64,000 nucleotides of DNA from the NCBI GenBank assembly GCA_907165065.1, contig OU015551.1, positions 1,736,001-1,800,000 of the forward strand, in the 5' to 3' direction. The notes beneath the pieces were generated by a model. The model saw only the letters and a list, made by a program, of their open reading frames with translations. It was not told the origin of the DNA and made no database searches. Numbering within the stretch: position 1 is the stretch's first letter; the number at the start of each line of letters is the position of its first letter. This DNA is from Caprimulgus europaeus (Eukaryota; Chordata; Aves; Caprimulgiformes; Caprimulgidae). The translations under genes were made by a program, and so were the position numbers. Below, in pieces: positions 14,201-26,456 of this stretch.

Positions 14201-15022
14201 TCGTGGCATTTAGAGGTTGGCAGTAGGAAAGGTAAGTGAAATCTTTTGTACCTCCTGGCCTGCACCATTATCTCTCATTGCTTGCTGCCTTCTCATGCTG
14301 CATATTTTTGTATGGGGCTGTAACTATTATAATTTTTTTTTTTTCTTTTTGCTTTTTTGTTTTGTTTCTCTTGTCACTTGAGACTGTACAAAGCCCATCT
14401 GTTGAAGCTGAGTTTTTCTCTCCTGTTTGCAGGTATTTTTAACCATGCGGTGCCTTCTGCCTCCTCTCCTCATCAATTTGGAGCCAGTTTCAGCAGCAGT
14501 GCTGTCTCTAGCAGCACAGTGCTAAGCTTAAACCCTCTGCAGGCTGTTGCCAGCACCTCATCCTCATCCTTCCCACCCCCTTCCTCTAATTTAGTAACAT
14601 CTAGTGAGACTAGATCTGCTCAGCACCTCAACAGAGCGCCAGTGCAATCTGTTTTCCATTCCCCTCCGCCCCCTCCTAACGTTTCATTGCCCCCACCTCC
14701 TCCATTACTCGCTTCTAACTCCGAGCCTGCGCTTCTGCAGAACCTACCATCCATCCCACCTGGTGAAGCCTTTTTGCCATCCTCTTCTGCTGCTTCTGTC
14801 CAATCTGCTAATGCTTCTTTGTCTATTAAGCTAGCTTCTCTCCAGCACAAAACCTCCCGTCCCTCCTTTACAGTCCATCACCCGCCTCTGCCCCGCTTGG
14901 CGCTGGCACAGTCCGCGCCCATGATCACGCAGTCCAACGCAGCTGGCACATCTGCTATGTGGGTTACACTTGGCATGCAGTCTCCTTATGCTTCGCACCT
15001 TTCTGGGGTTAAGCCACGATAA
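1186..15022 (+). CDS. DOT1L: DOT1L histone H3K79 methyltransferase, 3' portion (12 coding exons, 5' partial)
   Basis: DOT1L methylates lysine 79 of histone H3 on nucleosomes and is recruited to transcribed genes by AF9/ENL. Exons: 1186-1287, 1881-2018, 2605-2730, 3489-3970, 4233-4356, 5155-5301, 6852-6978, 8886-9499, 10617-10822, 11799-11863, 12343-13314, 14433-15022. All introns are GT-AG and all phases join, giving 1230 codons before the TAA at 15020. The first three exons encode a heptad-rich coiled coil (EKNAQLLG..., [10 protein letters not shown]..., LKARCEEL...). The exon at 5155 carries [15 protein letters not shown], remembered as an AF9/ENL-binding motif. A basic patch ([10 protein letters not shown]) lies near 9355. 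The long exon at 12343 encodes the Ser-rich tail, including [11 protein letters not shown]. The protein ends SGVKPR, as I recall for the long human isoform. The SET-unrelated methyltransferase domain must lie before position 1. CR1 copies sit in the introns at 7086, 9710 and 11011. Confidence 0.97.
5155..5301 (+). other. DOT1L: DOT1L exon carrying the AF9/ENL-binding motif
   Basis: This 147-base, phase 0/0 exon encodes 49 residues. The core [17 protein letters not shown] is, from memory, almost identical to the human segment that binds the AHD domain of AF9/ENL. The flanking N-terminal residues ([16 protein letters not shown]) differ in length from the human ones. The donor used is GTGAGT at 5302. 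A GTGGTG three bases earlier would also keep frame, but fits the orthologue less well. Confidence 0.8.
6118..6166 (+). mobile_element. CR1 3'-end fragment (short, old)
   Basis: TTCAGAGCTCCCTTCCAACCTCAAG then GATTCTGTGTGATTCTGT, the CR1 terminal region with its short direct repeat. It lies in a DOT1L intron. Confidence 0.55.
6530..6674 (+). repeat. 25 bp AT-rich minisatellite in a DOT1L intron
   Basis: About 5.8 units of CAGTATAATTAATGACAG(T/G)ATAATG. The first units have T and the middle units G at one position, showing stepwise duplication. Confidence 0.9.
7086..7613 (+). mobile_element. CR1 LINE, 5'-truncated, in a DOT1L intron
   Basis: About 530 bases from a segment coding for the last part of the CR1 reverse-transcriptase ORF ([15 protein letters not shown]-like) through the 3'UTR to GGGATTCTGTGATT. 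Very similar to the copy at 45006-45509, read in reverse, and to 9710-10085. Same orientation as the gene. Confidence 0.9.
9710..10085 (+). mobile_element. CR1 LINE, 5'-truncated, in a DOT1L intron
   Basis: Begins at GCTTGGAGAAGAGGAGACTG and ends in the ATTCTGTGATTCTGTG repeat. Same subfamily as 7086-7613. Confidence 0.9.
11011..11078 (+). mobile_element. CR1 3'-end fragment
   Basis: GGATTGGACTAGATGATCTTTTGAGGTTCC leading to three ATTCTGTAAT/ATTCTGTGAT units. Only the last 70 bases of the element. Confidence 0.75.
11151..11235 (+). repeat. (ATT)n microsatellite, about 28 copies
   Basis: An uninterrupted 85-base ATT run in a DOT1L intron. Likely length polymorphic. Confidence 0.95.
13315..13385 (+). 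other. DOT1L: Possible alternative DOT1L C-terminus by intron read-through
   Basis: If the donor GTAGGC at 13315 is not used, the reading frame of the 12343 exon continues for 23 codons (beginning RQNSFSG) to a TGA at 13383. Human DOT1L is known to have a shorter isoform ending soon after the GGTVGG motif. Here the same point could be reached by retention. No poly(A) signal was seen close behind, so this may be an unused extension. Confidence 0.3.
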
Positions 15023-17590
15023 AGAGCTTGCTTAGCTAACAGTTCTTATTTTGTAAGGTAAGGCTAGAGAAAAAAAAAGAGGAGTTTTGTATGAGATGCT
15101 GAATGATGCTTCTTCCTTTTCAGAGATAGGTTGGGGATGGGCTCTGTGAAACAGAGAAAATCTCTAAAATGTGGGAAGCAAATAATCTGGTGGCAGAGGA
15201 TGGAGAGTCTCAACGCTCTCTGTTCTGGGAGTCAGGATTTCTCGACAAGGAGTGCTCACAATGGTACCTCTGGTCTGTCTCGTCTGACGTTAGGGTCGTG
15301 TTCAGGTTGAGATCACTTTGTGAAAATGTTTATTTCTGAAGATCAGGAGAAAATGTCTATTTTTAAGTATGGTTTTATACAGTTACTGGAAGTGGTTGTT
15401 TCCTACTTTGATTCCCCCTTCCCCTCTCCTTGCCCTCTGACACAGACTGTTGCATCTCCACCAGTCCATGTTGGCGTAGCGTTAGGATGCGGCGATGGTG
15501 CTTTGTGGTCTGGTTCTTACTGTCAGTCAACAACAGCTGCTCTAAATAATCACAGAGTTCCACATCTCTAGGTTACAAGCTGCAGCTTTGGCTTGGAGAT
15601 CAAATGCACTGGTCTTGCACTGCAGTTAATGTGCCTCCTGCATCAATGGAAAACACAACCACAGGTAGCAAAGGTTGTAACTTATCCGTGTGCTGCAGCT
15701 TTACTGGACTTGCCTGCTAGGGCTGACAGTAACCGAGCCATCAGCTGCTGTGTTCATCTCACTTGGCAATCACTGGCTTACTGGGTAGACTGTGAATAAG
15801 AACACAGGGAATCCACAGGGTTAACTGTGGTCCATGCTTCATAAAGGCAGGGGCCACAGAAGACAGGGGGATTTCTGGATTCTGTACACATTTTTTACTG
15901 AAGCAAATATTTAAACGCCTTTAGAGCTACTCCAGAATAAAGTGTACCACCACAGAGTTGGGTACTGTTGTTTATGAAAATCCTCTGTGGCATCCTGATG
16001 TAACAACTCGTGCTTGCAAAGTGAAATCAGTATGGTAGGGCCCCAGAGCTTGCTCCTGCTTTTCTTGTAGGTCTGTGTTGTTGTTGCTGTGCGCTGATAC
16101 CAAAGCTACGTACAATCTGTGGTTGGATGCTCTGTGCCTCTTATAAAACATGACTCAATTACAATATACCTGAGAGATTCTTTTGACTGTGCATTGTGTA
16201 TAGTGTCTTCATCACCAAATTGCTCCACAGACATGAACAAACCCTCATTAGGCTTTTGTGAGGCATGTAAGTATTACCTCTGTCCTTCCAGACAGGAAAG
16301 TGAGGCTGAGGAAGAGTTTTGAGTAACATGGTCCCAGCAGAGACCACAACAGTGTGATGTGGTTACAGAATGGGCTTGAAAGACCTGGAGTAGAAAGAAG
16401 ATGGGGGAGAATGGGCAAGGAGGGTTAGGTCTGGGGGTTTGTGTACATGAGCAACTCGAGTGAGAACAGTGGGAAAGCCTTCTGCTGGAACTGAGGTCAT
16501 GGTGGGTTAGACTCTGTACTGTCAGATGTGACGGTCCCTGTCCCACAGTGACACTGAGCAAAATAGGCAAAGGCACAGAAGTGACATACAGAGAAAAACA
16601 GCTGGATGGCAAAGCTGGGTTGTGGAGCAGAGGAGCAGAAATGACGCTGCCAGGAGGTGGTGTGGGACAGACTTACTGTAGTGGTGGTCCTGCTCCGTCT
16701 GGCTCTTGAACACAGGGCAAATATTGGAGCAGTTTCACTGACCTTGGGGTGAATACCTGTGCTCAGAGGCCTTGTGAACCACGGTTCCAATCTGGATGTG
16801 GGGGTTAACATAAACTGCTTCGCTTCTCAGCATGTTTCTCCCCCAGAGTAATTAAAAAAACAATTCAAAGCAGATTAGTGTGTGCTGGAAAAAAGGTGAA
16901 GGACTGAGTGGGGAATACTTTCCCCTGCCCCACTCGAGGTCAGCTGCAGGAGGACAGAGGTCAGTGTGGTTCCTCCACTGTCAGAACACTTTAAAAGCTG
17001 GAATAGCCAGGAGGGGCTGTGGGTGACTCTCGGGGACATCCTTTGTGTCTAACTGTGCTTGGGGCAAGACTGGCTCCTTCATTGCTGGCTAATGAGGTCT
17101 TGGAGCAATGTAGAAGTGATTGACACATCTAACACACCATAGATGTTTTGTCTTTTATTTAGATGAGTCTCTTGCTCTCCTCCTGTTGTGCAGGTAACTA
17201 GGATTTCTACCTCAACCCAATGTGACCTATGCAAGGACAACGTGGACCAACTTCACTCGGCTTCCACTGAAAGGTGCTCACCTGGCCTGTGCAGGGGTTT
17301 CTACTCTCTTACTACTGGACAAAATAAAAGCATAAAAAAAGACCTAAACAACAGAGAAAATATTTACTGTGAATCTGAGTTAAAAAAAAAAAAGAAAAAA
17401 GGAAAAAAAAAAAAAAGGCAAAACAAACGCTTAAAGCTCCAGTTTGTATTGTTGATAGTTTAGATAAAGTATTTATCTTTTTTTAAAGTGAAAACAATTT
17501 TTGACTTATTTTATTCCACCTAGAATCATAAATACAACTTCTTATTAAATTCTCTGAATAATAAAGGACTGGCACACCAGCAGAGATGTA
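15023..17590 (+). other. DOT1L: DOT1L 3' untranslated region (probable)
   Basis: About 2.5 kb after the stop contains no credible exon. Two AATAAA hexamers occur, at 17323-17328 (just before A-rich sequence at 17380-17415) and 17560-17565. A 3'UTR of this size is similar to what I remember for human DOT1L. The end point is inferred. Confidence 0.55.
17560..17565 (+). terminator. DOT1L: Candidate poly(A) signal for DOT1L
   Basis: AATAAA about 2.54 kb after the DOT1L stop, in AT-rich sequence. The hexamer at 17323 is an alternative proximal site. Confidence 0.5.
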
Positions 17591-19874
17591 AAGAGCCTCC
17601 TCTCGGTGCTATTTCATCCGTCAGAACTGTGCCTCTAGTTTGAATCCTTGGTGCTGAATTTGGAGGGTTGACCAATGCCAAACCCAGTTCTCAGCAAGGT
17701 CTGCAGTTTATTTATTCACCTTACTCTGTTCATATACCAAAATGCACTTGGTTTGCAGCAGTGGGAGCTACAGAGAAAGGCAGGCTTCTCTCTTCATGTT
17801 TTATTTTCATTTGCAACTGAGCCAGGCGCTCTGTTCACTGGGTGGGTTTTAATTGTGTCCCTTACAAACAAGAGCTCAGTACTCCCCTCTGGGGTGGCAG
17901 CTAGAGTTCCTGGGGTGACCCAGGCAAGCTCAGCCGACGCAGGCACAGTTTGAACAGAAGAAATTCAAGTCCTGCCCCATTCAAACTACTTCACTGGGCC
18001 ATTTGCAGTTGCTGGTGGCACTGAGTCACTGTGAATTTTGATAGCTAGTCTGGTAACTTGTTTTGGGGTGTGGTTGGCATGTGAACAGGGTGTTAATCAC
18101 TGGTGTTGGTCAGGCCCTTTTTACCAGCGTTGGGAAGACTGAACATTGTGCTTCTGGACTGCTGCAGGGAGCAGATTTCCTCAGCTTGTTGTTTTCCTTC
18201 CAAGTCCGTTGTATTTTGTTAGTAGGGTTTTGATACTTGATTCAGAAATGGCTTAGCTGTGTAAGCTTTCTTGACAAAGTGCATTTTTTTGCTTTTGGAA
18301 TTTCTTTGCTTTTAAAGTAGGTCTAAATGGTAGTTCACAAAAACACCACAATCTAGCTGACCATGCTGCCACACTTATCAAACCAGTGCAGTTAATTGTA
18401 TTGTGACTTGGTGTGCTGTGTACAGAGAGTCCCGCTCCCAGCAGTGGCTGTATTTTATAGAGATGTGATGGAAAAAAATGATAAATTTCATATAATACTT
18501 TATTTCCTTTATTTTTAGATTGTACAATGCACAGTAAACTTGTAAAAACTTATTTATTTGAGTGCACAATGTGAGGAGAAGGAGGATTCATTAAGTAGAA
18601 ATCACGCTGGTCTGTGGTTCATACCGGACCAAGCACTGATAAAGGAAACTACAGTAAAAGAGGGGAATTGCAACAGCAGAATGAGTGGAAAAAAACCACA
18701 TTTAGGCTTTGGGAATCATCTGCCTGCTGGCCCTGGTGCTCTGAGGGGCAGCACTGACTGCTCTCCATCAGACACTCACTGTCCTTAAATCCCTTCTGGG
18801 TTGCTCCCTGATGAGTCTCCCACCTCCAGCAATCAGGCATTCACCTCTGGCTCGAGCCCTGCCTTACCTGCACCTCATGGAGCATCCCCTGCTCACAAAC
18901 ACCTCAGCTGGTCAACTCCTGCCTCGGTGTTTGAAGTAGGCTCTGCCCTCAGGTGCTCTTTCCTGCTGCCAGGATCCAGGAGGAATGGTTGTGGGTGCTG
19001 TGCTGGTCAAGAGAGTGGTGGGATTGAGGTGCTGTAGCAGCTCCTACCCTCTGCAGAGGTCAGTTGGGTCCTTCTCTCAGTACCTCATCCCTGGCAGTCT
19101 TAGTAGAGATACCAGACAGAGTGCAGTGATTTTGTTGATTCCTAAGCGTGTCTTCCAGCCTCCGTGCGCAGGAACTGGTGATCGAACTTTGCCTTCTTAC
19201 TGGAGAGGGAAGAGTTTGATAGCCCTGGAAATTAGGGATGTTTTGGAACTGTTTTCTGCTTTGCTTGTGGGAGAGGACTTGACAGCAGTGTGTCCCACTG
19301 AGTTCCTAACAGCAAGATGAAAACCTAGAAAGGGCACAAGTGCTCCGAGGGTGAAAGCTGAGGAACATCCAGTAGCTTCTAGTAGGAGCTGTACACAGTG
19401 TGTGTCCTGGAATCCAGGAGGACAGTGTAACCCAGATGTTTTGCAGCTGGGAGTTGGGCAGCTCCAGCTTTTTCCAGATCCTTGGGTGATTGGAAGTTGT
19501 AGAGCTGCCTTAGCATCCTTCCCAGCAAACAGTGGAGTGCTCAGATCTTTGAAGGCTTTAAACTGGTAGGCTGTGCCTGAGCAATGCTGGAGCGGCAGCA
19601 GCCTTGATTACATCTCCCCCTGGCATTTATATTCCTGATGAGAGAGATGAGCAAATACAAGTCAGAAGGTTTTTATCAGGTCATTTTCTGAAAGGGACCA
19701 GGATACAGTGCTCCTTGGACCTCTTCTGCTCCTCTTCATCTCAAACCACAGAAGACCTGCTGTGCTTTCCAACACCTGGATGGCCAGATCCTTGCTGCAG
19801 GAAGGACTTGCTTTGCCCCGAGGTTCCCAGCAGTTCAGGAATTGGTGTCTAGGGAGCGAGACAGAACTGCCAGA

Positions 19875-19936
19875 CCTGGTTGAGTGGTGGATTTGGTGAT
19901 CTTAAAGGTCTTTTCCAACCTTAATGATTCTATGAC
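19875..19936 (+). mobile_element. CR1 3'-end fragment
   Basis: GGTGATCTTAAAGGTCTTTTCCAACCTTAATGATTCTATGA, the classical CR1 terminus with an ATTCTATGA repeat. Confidence 0.75.
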
Positions 19937-22450
19937 CCTTTGGAGCAAAGGTCCTGGGCAAGGAGTTTGTCATCTGCTCTCTGGTGGGTGTTGTGGAAAA
20001 GCAAAACTTACCTGTCCCTCGGTGTCACGCGTGGTGGCGGGTGTTTGGTGATCGATCGTCAGCTGGTGTCCATCACAGGGCTTGCTCAGGAGCAGCTGTT
20101 GGAGAAGGGCAGCACAAGCCCCCTCGCTGTAGCTGAGCACACGTGTGCTGTCGAGATGTTTTCAACCACCCAGCATTTTGGAGTCTGTGACTCTCCAGCT
20201 GACATCCAGGAAAGCCAAAGGAAACCAGACGCTGATGCGGGAACACGCGCGTGGTTGTGACGTACTTGAAAGGGATTCAGTCTGCTGGCCAACCTGCTGA
20301 GCATCTGCTCCAGCCTCTTGGGCTCCATTGGCACCAGACCTTCATCTACCTCTGCATCACCTCGGTGCTGTCATTCCCAGTGACCTGATCTTTCCATCTT
20401 GGCAGAAGTCAGGAGCTGCTCAGGCCTCGCCAGTGTCTTCCACCCTCGCCTGGCACTGTGGCGCCTTCACCGTGCGCTTTGTTGCCTAACTGCGATGTGT
20501 CTCACTTGGGTGGCAGCTCTAATCTAACTCCTGGTAGTGATCCCCACCGAGATCTGTGCTTCCAGGAAGGTGCCTGATAAGCTGATGCTCGTTGGGTGCA
20601 GTGTGATGGGAAGCCAGGGCAGTGCAGGTTTTGGAGTGATGTCTCAATGTTGCGTTAGCTGGGAGATGATGTTGCCAGGAGATTTGTCTTGTTGTCTTCC
20701 CCACTCCCTGATCTTTTATCACTTTGCCACGATCTTGGACAAGTTCAACTTCTTTCTCTGCCTGCAAAACAGGGAGAGCTTTTACCTTGCTGTAGCATCA
20801 CTGAGGGAATGACTTTGAGGTGTTGAAATCTGACCCAGATGGCTACGAGAGTAAGACCCTTGTGACCCTCCCGTCGGAGCGCTGGGCCAGAGGTCTGAAA
20901 CCTGTTTTCAATAACTGGAGATACTTTTGAGTCATCAAAGCCAAACCAGGCAGTTCCAAAAAGGAATTCCTTCTGCGTTACCACATCCTGCCGAGTCCAG
21001 TCGTTTCGTGGCTGTCACACATGTTCCTTCTCCTCCACACCGCTGCTGCCAGCGAGGGACTCATCAGGAAGCTAAAATACATCTTGGAGCACATCCATTG
21101 CCAAAAAAACAAATAAATTGGGAACTTCCTGAGTCTTGTGCTGAGCAAAAACCTGTGCCCTGCTGCTAAATGTCAGCCTTGAGGAACAAGCCTTGCGTGC
21201 TCTTCCTTTTTTGGTGAATTTCCACCTCTGGCTCGCGCTTGCCGGGTTCACTCCGCTGGGACCCACCGTGCTGCGAAGCTGGGAGTGCTCCAAAAGCACC
21301 AGACCTAAACTCGCTGTTTGCTGCACATTAGTCATTCAGCAACAATTTTTCCATTAGCCAGGGGTGTGTGGGGCACCCAGCAGTCAGATTTCTTTGCTTT
21401 TCCTGTAGCTGAAGGAGAAAGTGGAAAAACATTGTTGGAGAACAAAGGAGCTTGGGTTGGTGACACCGAGCTGGTGTGGGGAGGTCGAGCTGGCCCTGTG
21501 CTGCCGCTTGTTTTGGTGCAAACGAGGCTGTGTCCTTTAGGAAGGTGTGGACCAGTTTGAACAACCATAATGGTGGGAAGCATCTTCACCTCTCTTAGCT
21601 CAGGTTGTGGGTGCAGTGGGAGGGGGGTGAAGGGGAAGCTGCCTTCTGGAGGAGCTGCCATCACCAGGCAGCGTATCCTAGGTGTGAGTGATGCTTAGAG
21701 GTGAGCACCATCTCCAACTAGTTTCTTCTGACAGCAGGAACTCGTGTCTCCTTGGCCAGACAAAATATTTTCTTGTGCTTCCATCTCATTTCCTTTCTTC
21801 CTAGTGGTGATGGCCACTTTAGCTTCTAGCACGTGGTTTGTGCTCACCGTGCTGTTGGCTGGGGTTTGGCTGGGCACTGGGTGTGGGCTCAGCCTGGGCT
21901 GTGAAGCCTGAATTCTCCCTGTGCCAGGACTGGCTGGTGGGATGAGCACGTGGAGATGAAGGTGAGCTTGTAGGGTCTGGATCTGTGCACCTGCAGTTGA
22001 AGTACCCCAGGCAGGAAGGCTGCATCACTTGACCGTGAAGGCATCTGCTGCTGACTGGTTTTGTGAATCCAGAGCTTCCAGATCCCCAGGACTTGACACT
22101 CTGTGGCCTGAAACTCACCCAACTGTTTGTCACGCTCAGTTAATCTGCAGGTGTTGAGTGATCTTCTTTCTTTAGTCAAACTTAATGACCAAGCAAGTGA
22201 CTTCTTGATTTGAAGCCTGCTGAGCAGATAGGTTTCAGGCTTGATAAGCTCTTCCCTTGCACCTGAATAACATTTCAAAGTGGAGCATTGCTTCAGTACT
22301 GCTTGGCCATCGTGGCTGGTCGGGGTTCACTGCGTGGTTGGTGCAGCGTGGTCAGGTGTGTGGGGGTGCAGGTGCCTTCACCCTGCTCAGAGGGACAGGA
22401 CTTTCCTTCTGGGAGACATTGGTGACACTTCTTCAGCCCTCTTCTTCAAG

Positions 22451-22503
22451 GGTGGGACTAGATGACCTTTAAAGGTCCTTCCCAACCCAAATTATTCTGT
22501 GAT
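22451..22503 (+). mobile_element. CR1 3'-end fragment
   Basis: GGTGGGACTAGATGACCTTTAAAGGTCC ending in ATTATTCTGTGATT. Confidence 0.75.
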
Positions 22504-23171
22504 TGTCTGTACAGATGTATCTGGGACAGTTGCTTTGCCTCAGGAAATAGGTGGGAGGAGATGGGTGGAAGCCAGAGCTGCAGCGCAGATTCACTCACAC
22601 CGAACGCAGTGGGGCTACAACGGCGTTGGCAGGCTGGGTGCTCCCCACCACGGTGGATTTACCCCTCGTGGTGGTCAGGTTCTGTCTCATCCAGTCTCCC
22701 CTGCACAGGGGGTTGTATCTGCACCTTGGCTGGGCTTCCCCTGCCAGAAAGTCTTTTATTCTGGAGTAATGAGGCCATGGACAGGCAGCTTGGGGTCACC
22801 TCCAGGGACCTGTGTGGTTTGATTTGTGGTAGGATTGTGTATTTACAAAGCAGCATCTGCTCCCCCCAGCCGTTATTGTTCCACTTGGAAGAGAGTCCAA
22901 GCAGGGGAGAGGCTGAGTGGTGGCAGGGCAGGGGGGAGCAGCGGCGGGTGCAGAGCAGCGGCGGGTGCAGAGCAGCAGCGGGTGCAGAGCAGCAGGGCAG
23001 GCCTGGCTCTTGTTCAGGGGATTGGTTTTTGTGGGACACAAAGTCCCTGTGAGCAGTTTGAGGGCCAGCACGTGCTTCCATCTCCTCTGAGTTTATTCAT
23101 AGGGCCCACCTACTTGTGACTCCTGTGGAGATGCTGGTGGCCCTCACAGGAGGAGCTGTGATGCTCCTGCA

Positions 23172-23395
23172 GGAGGGACTCCCTGGCAGAAGGTGTCCCA
23201 GCAGCAGGGACTCCCTGGCAGAAGGTGTCCCCAGCAGCAGGGTGTCCTCAGCAGCAGGGACTCCCTGGCAGAAGGTGTCCCCAGCAGCAGGGTGTCCTCA
23301 GCAGCAGGGACTCCCTGGCAGAAGGTGTCCCCAGCAGTAGGGTGTCCCCAGCAGGGGGACACCTCCCTGGCAGGTGTCCCCAGCAGTGATGTCTC
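23172..23395 (+). repeat. GC-rich minisatellite
   Basis: Tandem blocks built from GGACTCCCTGGCAGAAGGTG and TCCCCAGCAGCAGGGTG, about 50-60 bases per combined unit, in intergenic DNA. Confidence 0.8.
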
Positions 23396-24049
23396 TGGAG
23401 GCAGCAGGATGGTTCTGCAGGACAGTGCCCATGTCCAGCCCTGCAGACGGGGGGTTGCCAGGGCTGGGTCTTGACGCGACAAACGGCTGCTCCGCCAGCC
23501 CCGCGGTTCCCCGTCCCGCCCGAGGTTGTGCCGCATTGCTGGAGACTTCCAGCGCTGGGAGCTTGTTTTCAAGCTGCTGATCCCACCTCACCTCCCTGCT
23601 CAGACTTCCCCGTGGCCCTTGGGGTCGGTGCTGTCCCCTCCCAGCACTGGGAGCAAACGGGCGGTGCCGGGAGCTGCTCCCGGAGGAGCCGTTCCTTGGT
23701 GATTCCATCCCAGGTGACTTTGGTTGATTGAGTCCCGTGTGTCCCCTCTTTTAACACAGGGTCTGGAAACCTGAAGCTTAGGGCTGGATTATTTTCCCCT
23801 TGGAGTTATCCCAGCTCCCCCAGGTGACTGTCTTGGGAAAAATAAAATGGAATAATTCTGCTTTTGCTGATTTTCCTGAGCCGAGCGCGGCCACAGGAGG
23901 AGGCACTGGGAGCCCCGGTGGTGGCTCTGTCACTTTGGGGAGGGGACGTTGTCCACGATGACACATCTTTGCAAATCACCATTTGGGAAGAAGAAACTAG
24001 ACAGTGTTTTTGTGAACTATCTCTGCAGCACTGAGGGGAAAAAAACCCC

Positions 24050-25275
24050 AAAATTGGATTTTTTTGGAAGCACGGCTACGTGGTCAGTGTAGGAATATTT
24101 GAGGTTTTATGGCTGTTTATTTTTTCCTGTCTTTTATTTTTTGCTCCAGCATTTCTATAGGTTCCATATCAGGTTTTCACTAAAAGATGGATTTTACCAG
24201 TTTGAAAAAATTTTTCTTGTGCCATATTTTATTTATCCTTATGTGTTCTAAATATAGAAATGTGTTTTTAGGCTGCAGATTGCAATAAAAGATGTTATTT
24301 TTGTGAACTTCAGGGTTTAAACCCAAGACAAAAAAAAATGGGAACTATTTCTCCAGTGAATTTGCTGTTTGTGACTCTTTCTGAAGAGGTTCCTTAAGTT
24401 TTTTATCATTTAAAACCAAAAATCACGTCTTAAAATTCAAAGTTTTGCGATGTTAACCCTGAAGTTCTCAAGTTTGTGATCCTTTGGGTTTTGGTTTTTG
24501 GTTTTTTTCAAGGTACATCTGGTTGCTTTTCTGGTGCAGTCGAATTGTTCTTTAGCAAGGTCTCGTTTCTGGAGTGAATGGGGTAAAGGTGGAATGGGTT
24601 GAGCCATCCTGCTTGGCTTTTTTTAACCTATTAATCTCTTAAGCAATCAATTTCAAATTAAAAAAACCCAACTTTTTAGGTCTCTGTTCTACTTAAAACT
24701 TTTTTAGGAGAGCCTGCCCTCGCTGAGTGGGACTTTGATGGGGAAAGCAGTAGATTATGAGGTTGCTGTTGCTCAGGAATTGATTAGTAAACTTTTAACT
24801 ACTAATAAAAAAATCCATTTTTCAATGGATTTTTTTAAAACAACCCCATTTTCTTAGAGCAGTGATATGGGATGTTTCCTAGTGAATAGGAATTAGTTTA
24901 TATAATTTAGCCTATTAAACTGAATTATTTAAAACTCAAACTTCCCCTAATTTATCTCTTTTTTTTGTTGTTGTTGTTGGGGTTTTGGTTTGGTTTTTGG
25001 GTTTTTTTTATACCAGTAAGTTGTCCTGTCATTCCTTTCATCCTTCCATAGAAGTAGCCTCAATTCTTCTGGTGTGTATATATGTATGTATAATATATAT
25101 ATTTCCACCCTGCCTTTCTAATTCTCCACCATGTAAGAGTTAGGGTTTGGGGTTTGGTTTTTTTTTTCCCCCCTCCCCTCCTTCCACTTAATTTCTTGTG
25201 TCTTTACCTTGATTTGTAATTGAAACAATGCTTTGAAGTTTTTGTCTTTATATTAAAGTGTATGTATTTTAATAC
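24050..25275 (+). other. AT-rich island with poly(A)-like signals
   Basis: About 1.2 kb is markedly AT-rich compared with its GC-rich surroundings, with T-rich runs near 24980-25010 and 25150-25180. It holds AATAAA at 24284-24289 and ATTAAA at 25252-25257, both on the plus strand. It looks like the end of a 3'UTR: a very distal DOT1L end or an unannotated noncoding transcript. There is no coding evidence. Confidence 0.4.
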
Positions 25276-25710
25276 ACCGTACTGTTGTGGAGTTTCACTG
25301 CTTCAGCAGCACAGGGGACAGCACTTGGTGTCCTCCAAGGAACTGGGATGTTCTGGACTGTGGTGGAGTTGGTGTGGGCAGGGACAGGTCCCCCCCCTGG
25401 TGCTTTTCCCCCCCGTGTACTGAATTAAGCAGCACATCCAGCTCTGGCAAAGCTGAGGACAGTAAAGCTCAGGGTGTAGCACGCTGGGGACACAACAAAC
25501 CCACCCTGTGGCATTTCCCTTTTAGCCAATAATGTCACCATTGTCATGAAATTTTGTATTTGAAGTGTGGAAGCGATGGCTGTGACGCTTCCTAAACTGA
25601 TTTGCTGTAGGATTTGCTGTAGGGTTCTTCAGATGAAATGAAGAAGAACAAGAAGTGCTTGTGCAGGGCATGGAGCGTGGGAAGACTCTAGATGGGTTCT
25701 TAGATGCTGG

Positions 25711-26050
25711 GAACAGGAAAGGCTTTAGGTCCATTGATAGATGTTGGGCACAGGGAAGGCTCTAGATGGGTTCTTAGATGTTGGGAACAGGAAAGGCTTT
25801 AGGTCCATTGATAGATGTTGGGCACAGGGAAGGCTCTAGATGGGTTCTTAGATGTTGGGAACAGGGAGGGCTCTAGATCTGTTATTAGATGTTGGGAACA
25901 GGGAGGGTTCTAGATCTGTTATTAGATGTTGGGCACAGGGAAGGCTCTAGATGGGTTCTTAGATGTTGGGAACAGGAAAGGCTTTAGGTCCATTGATAGA
26001 TGTTGGGAACAGGAAAGGCTCTAGATGGGTTGTTAGATGTTGGGAACAGG
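25711..26050 (+). repeat. 37 bp minisatellite downstream of DOT1L
   Basis: About nine units of the form TAGATGTTGGG(A/C)ACAGG, then (G/A)AAGGCT(C/T)TAG with either ATGGGTTCT or GTCCATTGA. Two unit types alternate. Confidence 0.85.
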
Positions 26051-26456
26051 GTCCAGCAGCAGAATCTGACCCAGCTCATCTCCCTGAACATCTTTGTCAC
26101 TCACGCTCCTGCCAAGTGCTTGGCTTTGTTAGCAAAAGGCCTCTCAAAACCCTGTGCTGGATCCATCCACAGCTGCCTCCTGAGCAGGCATCTTACCTCC
26201 AACTCATGGGACTGAAGGTGCTGATGCTCTTCCATGCATCTGCTGCAGCTCATGCAGCTGCAGATCCTCCACCAGTGATCCCTGCTGTGCTCCCTCCTCA
26301 CCGTGGTGCTGAGGTGCCAGAGCTGCCCGCGGATTGTGAGATGCCTGGTTCCCTCCACGGCTGTGCTGGACCCCGAGCTCACTCCAGCCACCCCTCCCCA
26401 GCCAAGGTTGTGCTTTCTCAGAACAGCTCTGACTGCCACAAAGATTAAAACAAGTT

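Larger units (their letters stand above)
17600..24050. other. Intergenic region with CR1 tails and small tandem repeats, no gene recognised
   Basis: No open reading frame here has splice logic or a protein I recognise. AT-rich sequence near 18475-18560 with TTTATT/AATAAT strings could be a more distal 3' end. Short CR1 3' tails occur at 19875 and 22451. A 17 bp GC-rich repeat lies at 22935-22995 and a longer one at 23172-23395. Confidence 0.6.

Noticed and set aside
22462-23572. Overlapping open frames on both strands
   Set aside because: GC-rich tandem repeats lacking stops; no conserved protein, no splice sites.
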